This document shows, piece after piece, positions 28,777 through 39,613 of a stretch of DNA of 57,470 nt. The position numbers were made by a program, and so were the translations under genes. The stretch comes from Bacillota bacterium. Its GTDB lineage: Bacteria > Bacillota > Clostridia > DSM-8532. Below the pieces are notes generated by a model that did no database searches, was not told where the DNA came from, and saw only the letters and a list, made by a program, of their open reading frames with translations. Within the stretch, counting starts at the first letter, position 1. Each line of letters starts with the position of its first letter. The stretch spans positions 1 to 57,470 of the forward strand of contig JAKIML020000099.1 in assembly GCA_022702935.2 (NCBI GenBank), written 5' to 3'.

Positions 28777-29796
28777 CTAGACCTCCAGATGCCTGTCTTC
28801 CAGCGCCACATACTGTCTGAGCTTTGGAAGAATGGAGGCATACTCGGCGGGCGTAATGGACTGCTCCCCGTCGGATAATGCGCACTTGGGATTGTTATGA
28901 ACCTCAATGACCACCCCATCTGCCCCCGAAACTACAGCGGCCTTGGACATGGGCCCCACCATCCAGGACTTGCCTGTGCCATGGCTGGGGTCTACAATAA
29001 CGGGCAGGTGGCTGAGCTTTTTAATGGCGGGTACGGCGCTCAAGTCAAGGGTATTGCGCGTATAGGTTTCAAAGGTGCGGATACCCCTTTCGCAGAGAAT
29101 TACCTTCTCATTGCCTTCGCTTAAGATATACTCCGCCGACATGAGCCATTCCTCCAAGGTGGCCGAAAGGCCCCGCTTAAGCAGAACAGGCTTCTGGGTG
29201 CGCCCCAGCTCCCTTAACAGAACAAAGTTTTGCATATTTCGTGCGCCCACCTGTATGATGTCCACATCCTCCACAAAGCGATCCAGAACATCGGTGGACA
29301 TGATTTCAGAAACAATGGGCAGGCCGGTCTCGGCTCGGGCAATCTTCAACAGTTCCAGCCCTTCCAGCCCCAGCCCCTGAAAGCTATAGGGAGAGGTGCG
29401 CGGCTTATAGGCACCGCCCCGCAGGAAGGAGGCCCCTGCTTTCTTGAGGTCCCGCGCAATTCCCACAATCTGGTCCTCGTTTTCTACCGAACAGGGGCCG
29501 GCGATAATGACAAAATGACCCTGGCCAATCTTTCTGCCATTGACATCAATGACGGTATCAAAGGGCTGGAACATTCTGTTGGCCTTCTTAAAGGGTTCGG
29601 TGACGCGAAGGACATTAATGACAATGTCATAAGAGGAAAAGGTATAGGCATTGACCTTGGAAGTATCTCCCACCAAGCCTATAATGGTGGTTTCCTCACC
29701 CACAGAGACATGGACATTCAAGCCCATCTCTTCAATGTGCCGTACTAACTCGTTCTTCTGTTCCTGGCTGGCACCAGGCTTCAAAACTAGAATCAT
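28777..29796 (-). CDS. aroF: 3-deoxy-7-phosphoheptulonate (DAHP) synthase, type I-beta
   Basis: A 339-residue enzyme that condenses PEP with erythrose 4-phosphate, the entry step to aromatic amino acids. The first about 70 residues form a ferredoxin-like regulatory domain ([20 protein letters not shown]), as in the feedback-sensitive Thermotoga enzyme. The barrel has [44 protein letters not shown] and the metal-binding DPSHGTGK. It is the first gene of the aro operon, preceded by TAGGAGA, a 24-base palindrome and a strong promoter. Confidence 0.97.
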   Translation of the reverse strand: MILVLKPGASQEQKNELVRHIEEMGLNVHVSVGEETTIIGLVGDTSKVNAYTFSSYDIVINVLRVTEPFKKANRMFQPFDTVIDVNGRKIGQGHFVIIAGPCSVENEDQIVGIARDLKKAGASFLRGGAYKPRTSPYSFQGLGLEGLELLKIARAETGLPIVSEIMSTDVLDRFVEDVDIIQVGARNMQNFVLLRELGRTQKPVLLKRGLSATLEEWLMSAEYILSEGNEKVILCERGIRTFETYTRNTLDLSAVPAIKKLSHLPVIVDPSHGTGKSWMVGPMSKAAVVSGADGVVIEVHNNPKCALSDGEQSITPAEYASILPKLRQYVALEDRHLEV

Positions 29797-29827
29797 AATG
29801 TGTCATCTCCTACCATACTACAATTTT

Positions 29828-29842
29828 GTGCCCCATGGGCAC
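29828..29842 (-). promoter_or_regulatory. Short hairpin in the aro operon leader
   Basis: GTGCCC (29828-29833), loop CAT, GGGCAC (29837-29842), located between the 24-base palindrome and the aroF start. On the minus strand AAAATTG follows, not a T-run, so it is not an intrinsic terminator. Confidence 0.55.
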
Positions 29843-29843
29843 C

Positions 29844-29867
29844 TTTATTCCATGCGCATGGAATAAA
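29844..29867. promoter_or_regulatory. Perfect 24-bp palindrome at the aro operon transcription start, candidate operator
   Basis: TTTATTCCATGC (29844-29855) is followed directly by its exact reverse complement (29856-29867). On the minus strand it begins eight bases after the -10 box, covering about +1 to +25. A full dyad without loop suits a dimeric repressor site better than an RNA hairpin. The regulator is not known. Confidence 0.7.
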
Positions 29868-29875
29868 TTATATCT

Positions 29876-29904
29876 ATTATAGCGACATTGAACTAATAAA
29901 GCAA
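29876..29904 (-). promoter_or_regulatory. Sigma-A type promoter of the aro operon
   Basis: On the minus strand TTGCTT (29904-29899), 17-base spacer, TATAAT (29881-29876). The -35 lies inside the last codons of the upstream MFS gene. A second TATAAT (29872-29867) follows. Confidence 0.82.
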
Positions 29905-31095
29905 TTTCTTCCCGCAGAAAAGAATGATTAAAAGTTGGGCCAGCAATATGAGCGGAATAACCAAAAGAATGGCCTTTACCGAAAAATAAACCGAGATCAG
30001 GCTCCCTAAAAGGGGTGAAGCAGCCCAGGCAAAGCTGGAGACAAAGGTTTGAATGCCAAAGAGCTGTCCCCGCTGATTGCTGGGCAGCCTGGAACTGGAA
30101 ACCGACATAACAATGGGCTCAATCCCCCCCAGCACAAACATCATCAAACCGTAATTCACCGCAAGCATAAGAACACCTGTGGACCAGAACAGCGGAATGG
30201 CGATAAGCAAACTGGTCAATGCACAGGTCATAAGCAGCCTGTATCGGTTGACCCGATCACCTAACCGACCCAGTATGTATCCTGAGAGCCCAGTCATTAA
30301 GCCGATAAACCCGTTCATGAGCCCTGTAATCCGTGATGCGCCATCCAGGGTTCCCAGACTTTCCTGGACGAAAATGGCCATATAGGGAGAGAATACATTG
30401 GTGGCCAGACGAATGATAAGGATAAGGGCCAGTCCTACCAAAAGCCAGGGACCAAAGAAGGGCTTGCCCTTGGTCATGCTCTTCTCCCCATCCCCCTTAA
30501 GGACATTGATGGATGGTTTATTTATCTTACTGCTGTCCCGAACCAGGATCAGTACCAGCAAAAAGTCCATCAACAGCAAGGTACCGCCGAATATAAAGCT
30601 GTTGCGATAGCCCAGCCATTCGGCCACCATCCCGCCTAAGGCAGGCCCCACACAGGCCCCGATCTGGGTAGAGGTGGATAAAAAACCCAGCGCAAAGCCT
30701 AGCCGGTTCTCAGGGGCGGATGAGGCCACCAGTGCTGCCGAGGCAGTGATGGTTCCTGTGAATACTCCCTGGAGAAATCTTAAAACCAGAAGTTGATACA
30801 CATTGGTGGATAAGCCCATGCCCAGCATGACAAGACCGCCGGCTGCAATGGCCCGAAGCAGCATCATCTTTTTGCCGTATTTGTCGGCAAGCCTGCCCCA
30901 TACAGGAGCCATCACCCCCGCGCTGATGCCTGACACAGCCGTCAATAGCCCCACATAGGTCTTGACGAGGTCTGGTTCTGTAACCCCCAGCTCCTGAATA
31001 TAGTAGGACATAAAGGGTAAGCCCAGATTAAAGCTCATCAGGGAGATGGTCTGTGTCATCCATATGATATAAAGGTTTGATTTCCATCGTTCCAT
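29893..31095 (-). CDS. Major facilitator superfamily multidrug-type exporter
   Basis: A 400-residue, 12-segment transporter. The motif GRLADKYGKKMMLLRA (about 67-82) is the loop 2-3 signature, and QGVFTGTITASAALVAS plus GFLSTSTQIGACVGPALGG is the drug/H+ antiporter motif C region, so an efflux role is likely (TetA/YfmO-like group). A short hydrophilic loop (DSSKINKPSINVLKGDGEKS) separates the halves. Initiation may be GTG 31098 or ATG 31095; the Shine-Dalgarno is poor. It is followed by the aro promoter; a physiological link to aromatic compounds is only a guess. Confidence 0.9.
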   Translation of the reverse strand: MERWKSNLYIIWMTQTISLMSFNLGLPFMSYYIQELGVTEPDLVKTYVGLLTAVSGISAGVMAPVWGRLADKYGKKMMLLRAIAAGGLVMLGMGLSTNVYQLLVLRFLQGVFTGTITASAALVASSAPENRLGFALGFLSTSTQIGACVGPALGGMVAEWLGYRNSFIFGGTLLLMDFLLVLILVRDSSKINKPSINVLKGDGEKSMTKGKPFFGPWLLVGLALILIIRLATNVFSPYMAIFVQESLGTLDGASRITGLMNGFIGLMTGLSGYILGRLGDRVNRYRLLMTCALTSLLIAIPLFWSTGVLMLAVNYGLMMFVLGGIEPIVMSVSSSRLPSNQRGQLFGIQTFVSSFAWAASPLLGSLISVYFSVKAILLVIPLILLAQLLIILFCGKKLLY

Positions 31096-31135
31096 CACGA
31101 AATCTCATTCTTAATACTTTTGAATCGTTTTTTAT

Positions 31136-31165
31136 AAACAAAGCCTGCCCGATAACCGGACAGGC
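31136..31165 (-). terminator. Rho-independent terminator of the aspartate kinase gene
   Basis: GCCTGCCCG (31143-31151) pairs with CGGACAGGC (31157-31165), one G-U pair; on the minus strand TTTGTTTAT follows. Confidence 0.82.
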
Positions 31166-31217
31166 ATTGATTGAATATGTATCACACTGTCATATGAACT
31201 CTGAACTGCCTGAAGGC

Positions 31218-32567
31218 TTACTTAAAAAACTCATCATAAATGCTTACGATGGCCTTATCCACATCATCCTCGCAAACCCCCAGCATAATGCTGACCTCAG
31301 AAGAGCCCTGGTTGATCATGCGGATGTTGACGCCATTTAAGGCAAGTGCCTTGGCGATGCGATGGGTGATGCCCACCGTATGCTTCATACCTTCACCAAC
31401 CACCATTACAAGCCCAAGGTCATACTCAATGCTGATGGAATCCACCCGGAGCTCCTTGGCCACTCTTTCCATGATTCTGCTCTTCTTCTCATCATCCATA
31501 TACTTCTTACGAATAATGATGGATATATCGTCAATTCCCGAAGGCATATGCTCAAAGGGCACAAACTCCTCCTCCAGAATCTGCAGCACCTTGCGGCCAA
31601 AACCGATTTCACGGTTCATCATATACTTATTGATATTGATGGAACAGAAGCCCTTGTCCCCGGCTATACCGGCCACGGGGTTCATATGGTTGTCTCGGGT
31701 GGGCGTGATAAAAGTACCGGGTGCCGAAGGATTATTGGTATTACGAATATTGACAGGAATACCTCTCTGGAAAACAGGTTCCAGGGTTTCCTCATGAAGC
31801 ACTGAGAAGCCTGCGTAAGAGAGCTCCCGCATTTCACGATAGGTAAGCTCAGAAATAGGCTTGGGATCCTTAATGAGCTTGGGATTGGCCACAAACACCG
31901 AATCCACATCGGTGAAGTTCTCATACACATCCACCTCAAGGGCAGCAGCCAAAATGGAGCCGGTGATATCCGAGCCCCCTCTGGGGAAGGTGACCACTTC
32001 ACCCGACAGGGAGTAACCAAAGAAGCCGGGGAAGATAATAATCCCTTCCATATCCTTCAGCCTGGTGAGATTTTTGAAGGATTGAGGAAGCACTCTTGCA
32101 TTTCCATATTCATCGCTTAAGAATAGTCCTGCATCCCTGGGGTTCACATATTGGGCCTTGATCCCCTGGCTTTCAAGATAAAAAGCCACGAGCCTGGCCG
32201 CATTGTCCTCACCTGCGGCTTTCATGCGATCCATAAACTTCTCGGATGAGTTATACGGGAGGGAAACACGGGTGATGAGATTATTTTCAATATCCTTGGT
32301 AATCTGCTCGTTAAGCTTCAGATCCCTTGCGATTTCCGCATAGCGCTCAACAATGGCCTTAAGAACGGTTTCATAATCCTCGTTTTTCAAGTATCTGTTG
32401 GCACAGTCAATGAGCATGTCGGTGATTTTTGTGTCGGAATCAAAGCGCTTGCCAGGCGCTGAAACCACAACAATGCGTCGGTCCGGATCACTGGTGACAA
32501 TGGAACAGACCTTTTTTATCTGTTCAGCATTGGCCATGGATGTCCCGCCAAATTTGCATACCTTCAT
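31218..32567 (-). CDS. Aspartate kinase
   Basis: A 449-residue monofunctional aspartokinase that makes aspartyl phosphate for lysine, threonine, methionine and diaminopimelate synthesis. KFGGTSMANAEQI (5-17), VSAPGKR, the FPRGGSDITGS loop and ENFTDVDSVFVANP mark the catalytic domain; two ACT-type regulatory domains occupy about 305-449 (ISIIIRKKYMDDEKK, NGVNIRMINQGSSEVSIML). It belongs to the lysC/thrA-like clade used in Clostridia; which end product inhibits it cannot be told. ATG 32567 follows GGAGG by nine bases. No asd or dap gene is adjacent. Confidence 0.96.
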   Translation of the reverse strand: MKVCKFGGTSMANAEQIKKVCSIVTSDPDRRIVVVSAPGKRFDSDTKITDMLIDCANRYLKNEDYETVLKAIVERYAEIARDLKLNEQITKDIENNLITRVSLPYNSSEKFMDRMKAAGEDNAARLVAFYLESQGIKAQYVNPRDAGLFLSDEYGNARVLPQSFKNLTRLKDMEGIIIFPGFFGYSLSGEVVTFPRGGSDITGSILAAALEVDVYENFTDVDSVFVANPKLIKDPKPISELTYREMRELSYAGFSVLHEETLEPVFQRGIPVNIRNTNNPSAPGTFITPTRDNHMNPVAGIAGDKGFCSININKYMMNREIGFGRKVLQILEEEFVPFEHMPSGIDDISIIIRKKYMDDEKKSRIMERVAKELRVDSISIEYDLGLVMVVGEGMKHTVGITHRIAKALALNGVNIRMINQGSSEVSIMLGVCEDDVDKAIVSIYDEFFK

Positions 32568-32668
32568 TTCATCCAACCTCCGAATATGTAGGCTTTTTCT
32601 CTCTAAAGACCGGACCTGAACCCGGACTCGGGATGCTTACTTAAAGCACCAAAAAACTGAAAATATAT

Positions 32669-32699
32669 TAAAAAAGGTAAAGGGTCTGCCCTTTACCTT
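32669..32699 (-). terminator. Rho-independent terminator of pta-ackA
   Basis: AAGGTAAAGGG (32674-32684) pairs with CCCTTTACCTT (32689-32699); on the minus strand a run of T follows. Confidence 0.93.
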
Positions 32700-32734
32700 C
32701 TCATTCTATAGTGCAGCTTTATTGTTGTCAACCT

Positions 32735-33928
32735 TCATACAATCAATTTTTTCGTCTCTTTGGCAATGGCAAGCTCTTCGTTGGTGGGAATGACCAGGGT
32801 TCTTACCTTGGCACCGGGAGCACTGATATCCAGCTCCTTGCCCCTGACCTCATTCTTCTCCAAATCGATGGAAATTCCCACAAAATCAAGGTTCTCACAA
32901 ACCATTCTGCGGATTTTGGGATTGTTTTCGCCAATACCTGCCGTAAAGATGACTGCATCCAGGCCGCCCATGGCAAAGGCATACTCACCAATAGTCTTTT
33001 TCACCTTATAGGTAAAGACCTCCAGAGCAAGAGCGGCACGCTCATTACCCTCGTCCACGGCAGTATCCAGATCACGGAAGTCGCTGCTGACACCTGAGAT
33101 ACCCAGTACACCGGACTTTTTGTTCATGACGGCATCCACTTCCTCAGCAGTCAAGCCTTCCTTGTTCATTAAGAAGGTAACCACAGCGGGGTCAATGGTT
33201 CCGCAGCGTGTGCCCATAGCCAGACCATCCAGAGGTGTAAAGCCCATGGAGGTGTCAACGGTCTTTCCACAGTCAATAGCGGCAACACTGGAGCCATTGC
33301 CAAGATGGCAGGTTACCAGCTTCAGTTGATCATAGGGCTTGCCTAAAAGGGCAGCGGCACGCTCAGAGACATACTTATGGCTGGTGCCATGGAAGCCGTA
33401 TTTACGAAGCTTATATTTCTTATAATACTCATAGGGCAGTGCGTAAATGTAAGCCTTGGGAGGAATGGTCTGATGGAAGGCTGTATCGAACACAGCCACC
33501 TGGGGTACTCCTTCCATGGTCTGCTGGCAGGCGCGAATACCTGTAATATTGGGCGGATTGTGAAGGGGAGCAAGCTCAACGCACTCCTCCAGGGTTTTCA
33601 TTACCTCATCGTCTATAATCACTGACTTAAAGAACTTTTCACCGCCATGAACCACACGATGGCCTACGGCAGAAATCTCGGACAGGGATTTAATGACGCC
33701 CCATTCCTTGTCGGTCAGTACCTTAATCAGGTTCTCAATGGCCTCTTTATGGGTTTTCATCTCAATCTCTTTTTCAACCGAACGATCATCAAAGGTTTTG
33801 TGCTTGATGATGGACGCGGGTAGACCGATGCGATCACATAAACCCTTGGCCAGTACCTTTTCATCACTCATGTCAATCAACTGATATTTGAGTGATGAGC
33901 TGCCTGCATTGATGACTAAGATTAACAT
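32735..33928 (-). CDS. ackA: Acetate kinase
   Basis: A 397-residue ASKHA-fold kinase catalysing acetyl phosphate plus ADP to acetate plus ATP, the energy-yielding last step of acetate fermentation. Signatures are [14 protein letters not shown] (4-17), [43 protein letters not shown] and [10 protein letters not shown]. It follows pta by 23 bases on the same strand and is closed by a strong terminator, the standard pta-ackA unit. Confidence 0.98.
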   Translation of the reverse strand: MLILVINAGSSSLKYQLIDMSDEKVLAKGLCDRIGLPASIIKHKTFDDRSVEKEIEMKTHKEAIENLIKVLTDKEWGVIKSLSEISAVGHRVVHGGEKFFKSVIIDDEVMKTLEECVELAPLHNPPNITGIRACQQTMEGVPQVAVFDTAFHQTIPPKAYIYALPYEYYKKYKLRKYGFHGTSHKYVSERAAALLGKPYDQLKLVTCHLGNGSSVAAIDCGKTVDTSMGFTPLDGLAMGTRCGTIDPAVVTFLMNKEGLTAEEVDAVMNKKSGVLGISGVSSDFRDLDTAVDEGNERAALALEVFTYKVKKTIGEYAFAMGGLDAVIFTAGIGENNPKIRRMVCENLDFVGISIDLEKNEVRGKELDISAPGAKVRTLVIPTNEELAIAKETKKLIV

Positions 33929-33951
33929 TTTAAAATTATCCCCCTTTTATT

Positions 33952-35039
<1,088 letters not shown>

Positions 35040-35104
35040 GGCAAGTTGCAAAAAAATATTTAAAAATCTATCAAAATCCCTATTCCTCTTTTCAAAACGC
35101 CTAA

Positions 35105-35139
35105 AAATCAAAAAGAAAAGGGTAGAATACTCCACCCTT
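35105..35139 (-). terminator. Rho-independent terminator of the acyl-CoA synthetase gene
   Basis: AAGGGT (35118-35123) pairs with ACCCTT (35134-35139), with partial pairing inside; on the minus strand TTTTCTTTTTGATTTTT follows. Confidence 0.8.
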
Positions 35140-35142
35140 GGA

Positions 35143-36993
35143 TTAATAGCTTTCAACGCCTTTCGCAAGCATCTCTCTCAGCTTATCAATATTTCGTCCG
35201 GTTATAATCTTAATATTCATGGCCAGCTCATTGAGGGTTTTTCTTATCTGATCCAGCTCCACATAGCGCTTAACCTTCATGGAGGTCGTTTTTATCAGCT
35301 CCTCATAGCCAAAGACGTAATAGCGTATCGTCTTGTAGACAGGCATGAGCTTGTTGATATCCTTAATGGCCTTATCCAGCAGCTTTCGAATACTGCTCTC
35401 ATCATCGGGAGACGGAACCATAGCCAGGATCTTCTCCTTATCCAGCACTATCTTGGAGCAAATCTCCACATTCCCGTCTGCAGTAGCCTCACCCCATACT
35501 AAGGATTCCTTGACAAACTGCAGCTCGTTAATATGGGATTCCAGCTCTTCAGGAAAGACCTTTTTCCCGTTCTTAAGGACGATCATGGACTTAACGCGGC
35601 CCGTCACATGCAAAAGACCCTTCCTATCGATCTTTCCCAGATCTCCGGTATGGAACCAGCCGCCCCTAAGGGCTTCGGCAGTAGCCTCTTCATTCTTCCA
35701 ATAACCCAGCATAACATTTTTGCCCTGTACCACAATCTCCCCCGTTCCATCGGGTGAGGGATTGGCAATGGCCAGCTTCACACCGGGCAAGGGCTGTCCG
35801 CAGGTTCCGATCTTTCGAACCCTGTCGCAGCCACCGGCAACCACCGGAGCCGTTTCGGTAAGACCATAGCCCTGGTAAACCCTGATACCAATATTCTCAA
35901 ACCATTTGGCTGTTTTGGGCTCCATGGCTGCACCGCCGGTAACAATAACCCGAAGCTTTCCGCCCAGGGGCTCTAAAAGCTTCTTAAAGATTTTTCGCCT
36001 GAGATCAATGCCCAAATGAGCAATGGCATTGGCGGTCTTCATCAGGGCCTGAACCTTTTTATCCAGCCCCTTTTTCTTAACCTCTTCCATAATACGGTTC
36101 TTGAACTTATCAAATATCAAAGGAACCCCCACAAGACAATGGGGCTGATACTCAGTCAAGTTCTTATTGATATATTTCAGACCATCGCTGATGGACACGG
36201 TCATCCCCAGATAGAGCGGGAACAACAGGCCTGCTGTGTTCTCAAAGGTATGGTGCATGGGGAGAATGGACATCACAGACTCTCCAGGTTCAAAGCGTAC
36301 CACGCCGCCAAGACTCATAATGTCAGCACAGATATTGCTATGGCTCAGCATGACGGCTTTGGAGCTGGAGGAAGTCCCGGAAGTAAACAAAAGAACGCTC
36401 ATGCCTGTGGGGTCCACTTCTATGGAGGTATACTCAGCATAGTGATCCTTCAGCAATTGCTGACCCTGCTCCAGTAACTGATAAAAAGCATGGAAGCGGG
36501 AATCCTCATTTTCTTCCGGCGATGCATTCATGCAGATGAGAGCCTTAAGACGGCTGTTGCGCTGGGCAATGGCCTTGATGTCATCAGAGAAGGCATTGGA
36601 ATAAACCAGAACATCCACTTCGCCCCGTTCCAGCAAGGACTCAATCTCATTGGGCGGTAAAAGTCTGTCCAGTGGAATGGCAATCCCCACCCCATTTACA
36701 GCAGCCAGATAGGAAACCACCCATTCATAGCGGTTCTCACCGATAATGGCAACGCGGCTGTTTTTCAGGCCCAGCTTCACCAGGGCGCTGCCCAGGGCAT
36801 TGACATCGTCGAAAAACTCGGAATAGGTCTTGCAAACTGTTTCATCCTTGGGTTCATGACGGTATTTGAAGGCAATTTTGTCACCATATTTAACTCTGCA
36901 TTTATTGAGCATATCCTTTAGACTATTTATCTCCATTGCGCGATACAATGGCTTTCCTTCAACAATATTGACGAGCTTGAGGGTTTCGTTCAT
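35143..36993 (-). CDS. AMP-binding long-chain acyl-CoA synthetase-like protein
   Basis: A 616-residue ANL-superfamily enzyme. Core motif A3 is LLFTSGTSSSSKAVMLSHSN (about 200-219), A5 is YQGYGLTETAPVV, A7 is WFHTGDLGKID, A8 is GRVKSMIVLKNGKKVFPEELE, and the C-terminal catalytic lysine region is ELIKTTSMKVKRY. The sequence resembles FadD15/AMP-dependent synthetases that activate medium- or long-chain fatty acids with ATP and CoA, possibly for membrane lipid recycling. Its substrate is not shown. It forms a single-gene unit upstream of pta. Confidence 0.93.
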   Translation of the reverse strand: MNETLKLVNIVEGKPLYRAMEINSLKDMLNKCRVKYGDKIAFKYRHEPKDETVCKTYSEFFDDVNALGSALVKLGLKNSRVAIIGENRYEWVVSYLAAVNGVGIAIPLDRLLPPNEIESLLERGEVDVLVYSNAFSDDIKAIAQRNSRLKALICMNASPEENEDSRFHAFYQLLEQGQQLLKDHYAEYTSIEVDPTGMSVLLFTSGTSSSSKAVMLSHSNICADIMSLGGVVRFEPGESVMSILPMHHTFENTAGLLFPLYLGMTVSISDGLKYINKNLTEYQPHCLVGVPLIFDKFKNRIMEEVKKKGLDKKVQALMKTANAIAHLGIDLRRKIFKKLLEPLGGKLRVIVTGGAAMEPKTAKWFENIGIRVYQGYGLTETAPVVAGGCDRVRKIGTCGQPLPGVKLAIANPSPDGTGEIVVQGKNVMLGYWKNEEATAEALRGGWFHTGDLGKIDRKGLLHVTGRVKSMIVLKNGKKVFPEELESHINELQFVKESLVWGEATADGNVEICSKIVLDKEKILAMVPSPDDESSIRKLLDKAIKDINKLMPVYKTIRYYVFGYEELIKTTSMKVKRYVELDQIRKTLNELAMNIKIITGRNIDKLREMLAKGVESY

Positions 36994-37129
36994 TAAAACA
37001 TGTCTCCTTGATTCTTAACCGGGCAATTAAACCGTGGCATAATTATTATATATGTTTATCATAGCATTGCCCCAGGTAAATGTATATACCAATCATAGAT
37101 AATTTACCAATTTTATAGGCAAACTGGTG

Positions 37130-39613
37130 TTACAGCCCCATGATCATGTAGCGAATGGGAATATAGCGCTTAATGCCCAGATCTTTAAGGACGGCCTTTT
37201 TGAGATCGTTAAACAGGCTCTCGACCTTTTGAACCTCCTCGGCTGACACCGGCCTTCCCCCATAGCATACCTTGACAAAGACAGGCGCAACATCCTTGAA
37301 TTTGGTACGGGACAGGATAAAGAGCTGATCCATTCTCTCACTGAACTCCCTGATGGTCTCACCAGGTTTCATCTGATAGCCCAGGTGAGAAAGCCATTTT
37401 AACATCAGTGCAAAGCATTTCATCACCTTTTTCCCGCTGCCATACCCTTTCATGCGAAGGCCTCCGATGAGCATCAGCGCATAATTGACGAGGACCGTCA
37501 GCACCACAAGCCCTGCCAGAATCCATGGTACGGCCTTCAGGGCGTTATTGGCCGGAGCAGCTTCCACATCAGTGATAGGAGTCATGGGCAAATAATCGGA
37601 GCTGTCTGCATAGCCACGATAGCGTGCCATCATTTCCTCCAGGGTGGGTATATTATAGGCTGCGGCGCTCAGGACCTCATTGGACACCCTGTAATTCATG
37701 GAATTGGCATAAACGGCGGTGGGCTCGAAGATAAGCCACCCGAACCCTTCAAAATAGACCTCCACCCATGCGTGGGCATATCGGTTGGAGACAACATAAA
37801 TTCCATTGGTGGCTTGCTCGGGCAGTACATAGCCTTCCACATAGCGGGACGGGATATTGAGGCACCGCAGCAGAACGTTCATGGCAGTGGCAAAGTAGGT
37901 ACAATAGCCCTGGGGGTCCTCAAACAGGAAATAGTCCACAAAATCCATATTCTCGGGAACATAGCTGGTATTCAGGTTATAGGTGTAATGGTTACGCAGA
38001 TACTGCTCTATGGCCACTACACGTTCGTAATCGTTCTTACAGTCCTTGGTGATTTCAAAGGCCAGTTCCCTGATCCTTTGCGGGGTATCGGGACTTAACT
38101 GGGTGTATTCATGACGAATGTTGGCAGCCTGGGAACTCAGCTCATCCAGGATATTGATGCGTTCAAACAAAGCATTTTCCTGATCGATAACATAGGAGGA
38201 GGAACGCCATTGGCTATATCTATACCTCTCTCTCAGGCTGTTCACTTCCTCCGCCAGTATGTTGGCAGCCTGTGCATATAACCCCTTGTAACTGAAGGTT
38301 AAGGCCTTTTTCAGCAACGGCTCACCATACATGGGCTGGATATAGTCCAGCTTATAGCTGCTGTTGGTGGGCAGCTTTTCCTGGCTTTTGGCAATGCCAT
38401 GCAAATCCTGAACAATGCTCATGGTCGAATCATCCATATTGTGGATGGGGAAAATGGTTTTGAGCGGCATGAAGACAGTTTGCGTCGTCATATTCCGATA
38501 CTTGATTTCAAGAGAATCGTTGGAAAACAGGATATCGGTAAGATTCCCTGCCGCCAGATTGGTAAGCAGCTCCCTGTCCTCTTCACTGGCATAGGAGAAA
38601 AGTTTTTCAACGGGAATATTGGGCCAGCTTTTGGAGAAATCCTCGTGCTGATTCATATAATCAATGCTTTGATTTAAATACCAGTCCAGATTGGCGGTCT
38701 GAATCCAGGTATTATTCTCATACCAGGAATAAGCCGCGCCCCGCAGATAGGTGCGCCTGTCGGCCTTAACCTCCATAACAATGACATTATTGGGTCTTAC
38801 AGGACCACCCAGGCGTTTGGACCCTCCACTGAATCCCGTGGAGGCCAGACTGAAGAAATCCATATCAATGGTCTTATAGCGCTGCTCATAATAGTTGATG
38901 GCCTGCATAATCTTCTGATCAAGCCAGGGCCATTGAATAGGATAGTTATTCTTGGGAATAAAGGAAATGATAATAACGGGCAGCAAGGCCAAGGGCAAGG
39001 TATAGACCAGCATGGTTCCCAGGGGCAGGCCCTCAGGCACCAGCCCCAATTTACTCCTGCTTTTATAAACATGCCGTATATAGGCGAGGATGGTCAGGGT
39101 GCACAGGACGCCAAAAAGCAGCCGGTTTTCCTTTCCTGACATGATCCATGAAAAGATGGCCAGGGCCAGGGAGCAGCCCGTCATCAGGTAGAAGCTGAAG
39201 TAGCGCAAATAGAGCAGCACCACCACTATGGAAGCCACAATGGCCGCAATAATGGTTGAAATCTGCGCAAAGACCAGCATCTGTGGGTATTTAACAGGAA
39301 AGCTGTATGTGATGCAATACCACAGATCAAGGACGCCCTCCACAATATAGAGCACAGGCTTTGAGATGGGTGTGTCCACCCAACATACAAAGGTAACGAC
39401 AGCGGCTCCTGCGGCCGAGGCTCCAAGGAGAAGCCATGTAACCGCACGGCTCTTTGCAACAAGGTTAATAAACAGATAGACCGCAAGAGAAATGAGCAAT
39501 ATCTCAAGTACCGGCGGCTTATTATACGGGATATGGGCAATAAGCAAGGTAAATACAGCAGTATAGCCCCAACCTATCAGGAGGTTGGCCCATCCATCAA
39601 GCTTTGCTTTCAC
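37130..39613 (-). CDS. Membrane-bound transglutaminase-like protein (TgpA/YebA type)
   Basis: An 827-residue protein. About six N-terminal membrane segments (to residue 235) precede a long extracytoplasmic region (DUF3488-like, then a transglutaminase core) and a further segment near 735 followed by a cytoplasmic DUF4129-like tail. The catalytic Cys571 sits in DPQGYCTYFATAMNVL and His614 in RYAHAWVEVYFEGFGW, followed by FEPT. I chose GTG 39613, next to GGGAGG, because the longer frame to 39691 reads deep into the DUF58 gene. The 17-base overlap with that gene and the MoxR gene upstream form the known MoxR-DUF58-transglutaminase operon, probably acting in envelope protein processing. Confidence 0.93.
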   Translation of the reverse strand: MKAKLDGWANLLIGWGYTAVFTLLIAHIPYNKPPVLEILLISLAVYLFINLVAKSRAVTWLLLGASAAGAAVVTFVCWVDTPISKPVLYIVEGVLDLWYCITYSFPVKYPQMLVFAQISTIIAAIVASIVVVLLYLRYFSFYLMTGCSLALAIFSWIMSGKENRLLFGVLCTLTILAYIRHVYKSRSKLGLVPEGLPLGTMLVYTLPLALLPVIIISFIPKNNYPIQWPWLDQKIMQAINYYEQRYKTIDMDFFSLASTGFSGGSKRLGGPVRPNNVIVMEVKADRRTYLRGAAYSWYENNTWIQTANLDWYLNQSIDYMNQHEDFSKSWPNIPVEKLFSYASEEDRELLTNLAAGNLTDILFSNDSLEIKYRNMTTQTVFMPLKTIFPIHNMDDSTMSIVQDLHGIAKSQEKLPTNSSYKLDYIQPMYGEPLLKKALTFSYKGLYAQAANILAEEVNSLRERYRYSQWRSSSYVIDQENALFERINILDELSSQAANIRHEYTQLSPDTPQRIRELAFEITKDCKNDYERVVAIEQYLRNHYTYNLNTSYVPENMDFVDYFLFEDPQGYCTYFATAMNVLLRCLNIPSRYVEGYVLPEQATNGIYVVSNRYAHAWVEVYFEGFGWLIFEPTAVYANSMNYRVSNEVLSAAAYNIPTLEEMMARYRGYADSSDYLPMTPITDVEAAPANNALKAVPWILAGLVVLTVLVNYALMLIGGLRMKGYGSGKKVMKCFALMLKWLSHLGYQMKPGETIREFSERMDQLFILSRTKFKDVAPVFVKVCYGGRPVSAEEVQKVESLFNDLKKAVLKDLGIKRYIPIRYMIMGL

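Noticed and set aside
29797-29892. T-box or attenuator ahead of aroF
   Set aside because: No conserved T-box sequence and no terminator/antiterminator pair was seen; the region is explained by promoter plus palindrome.
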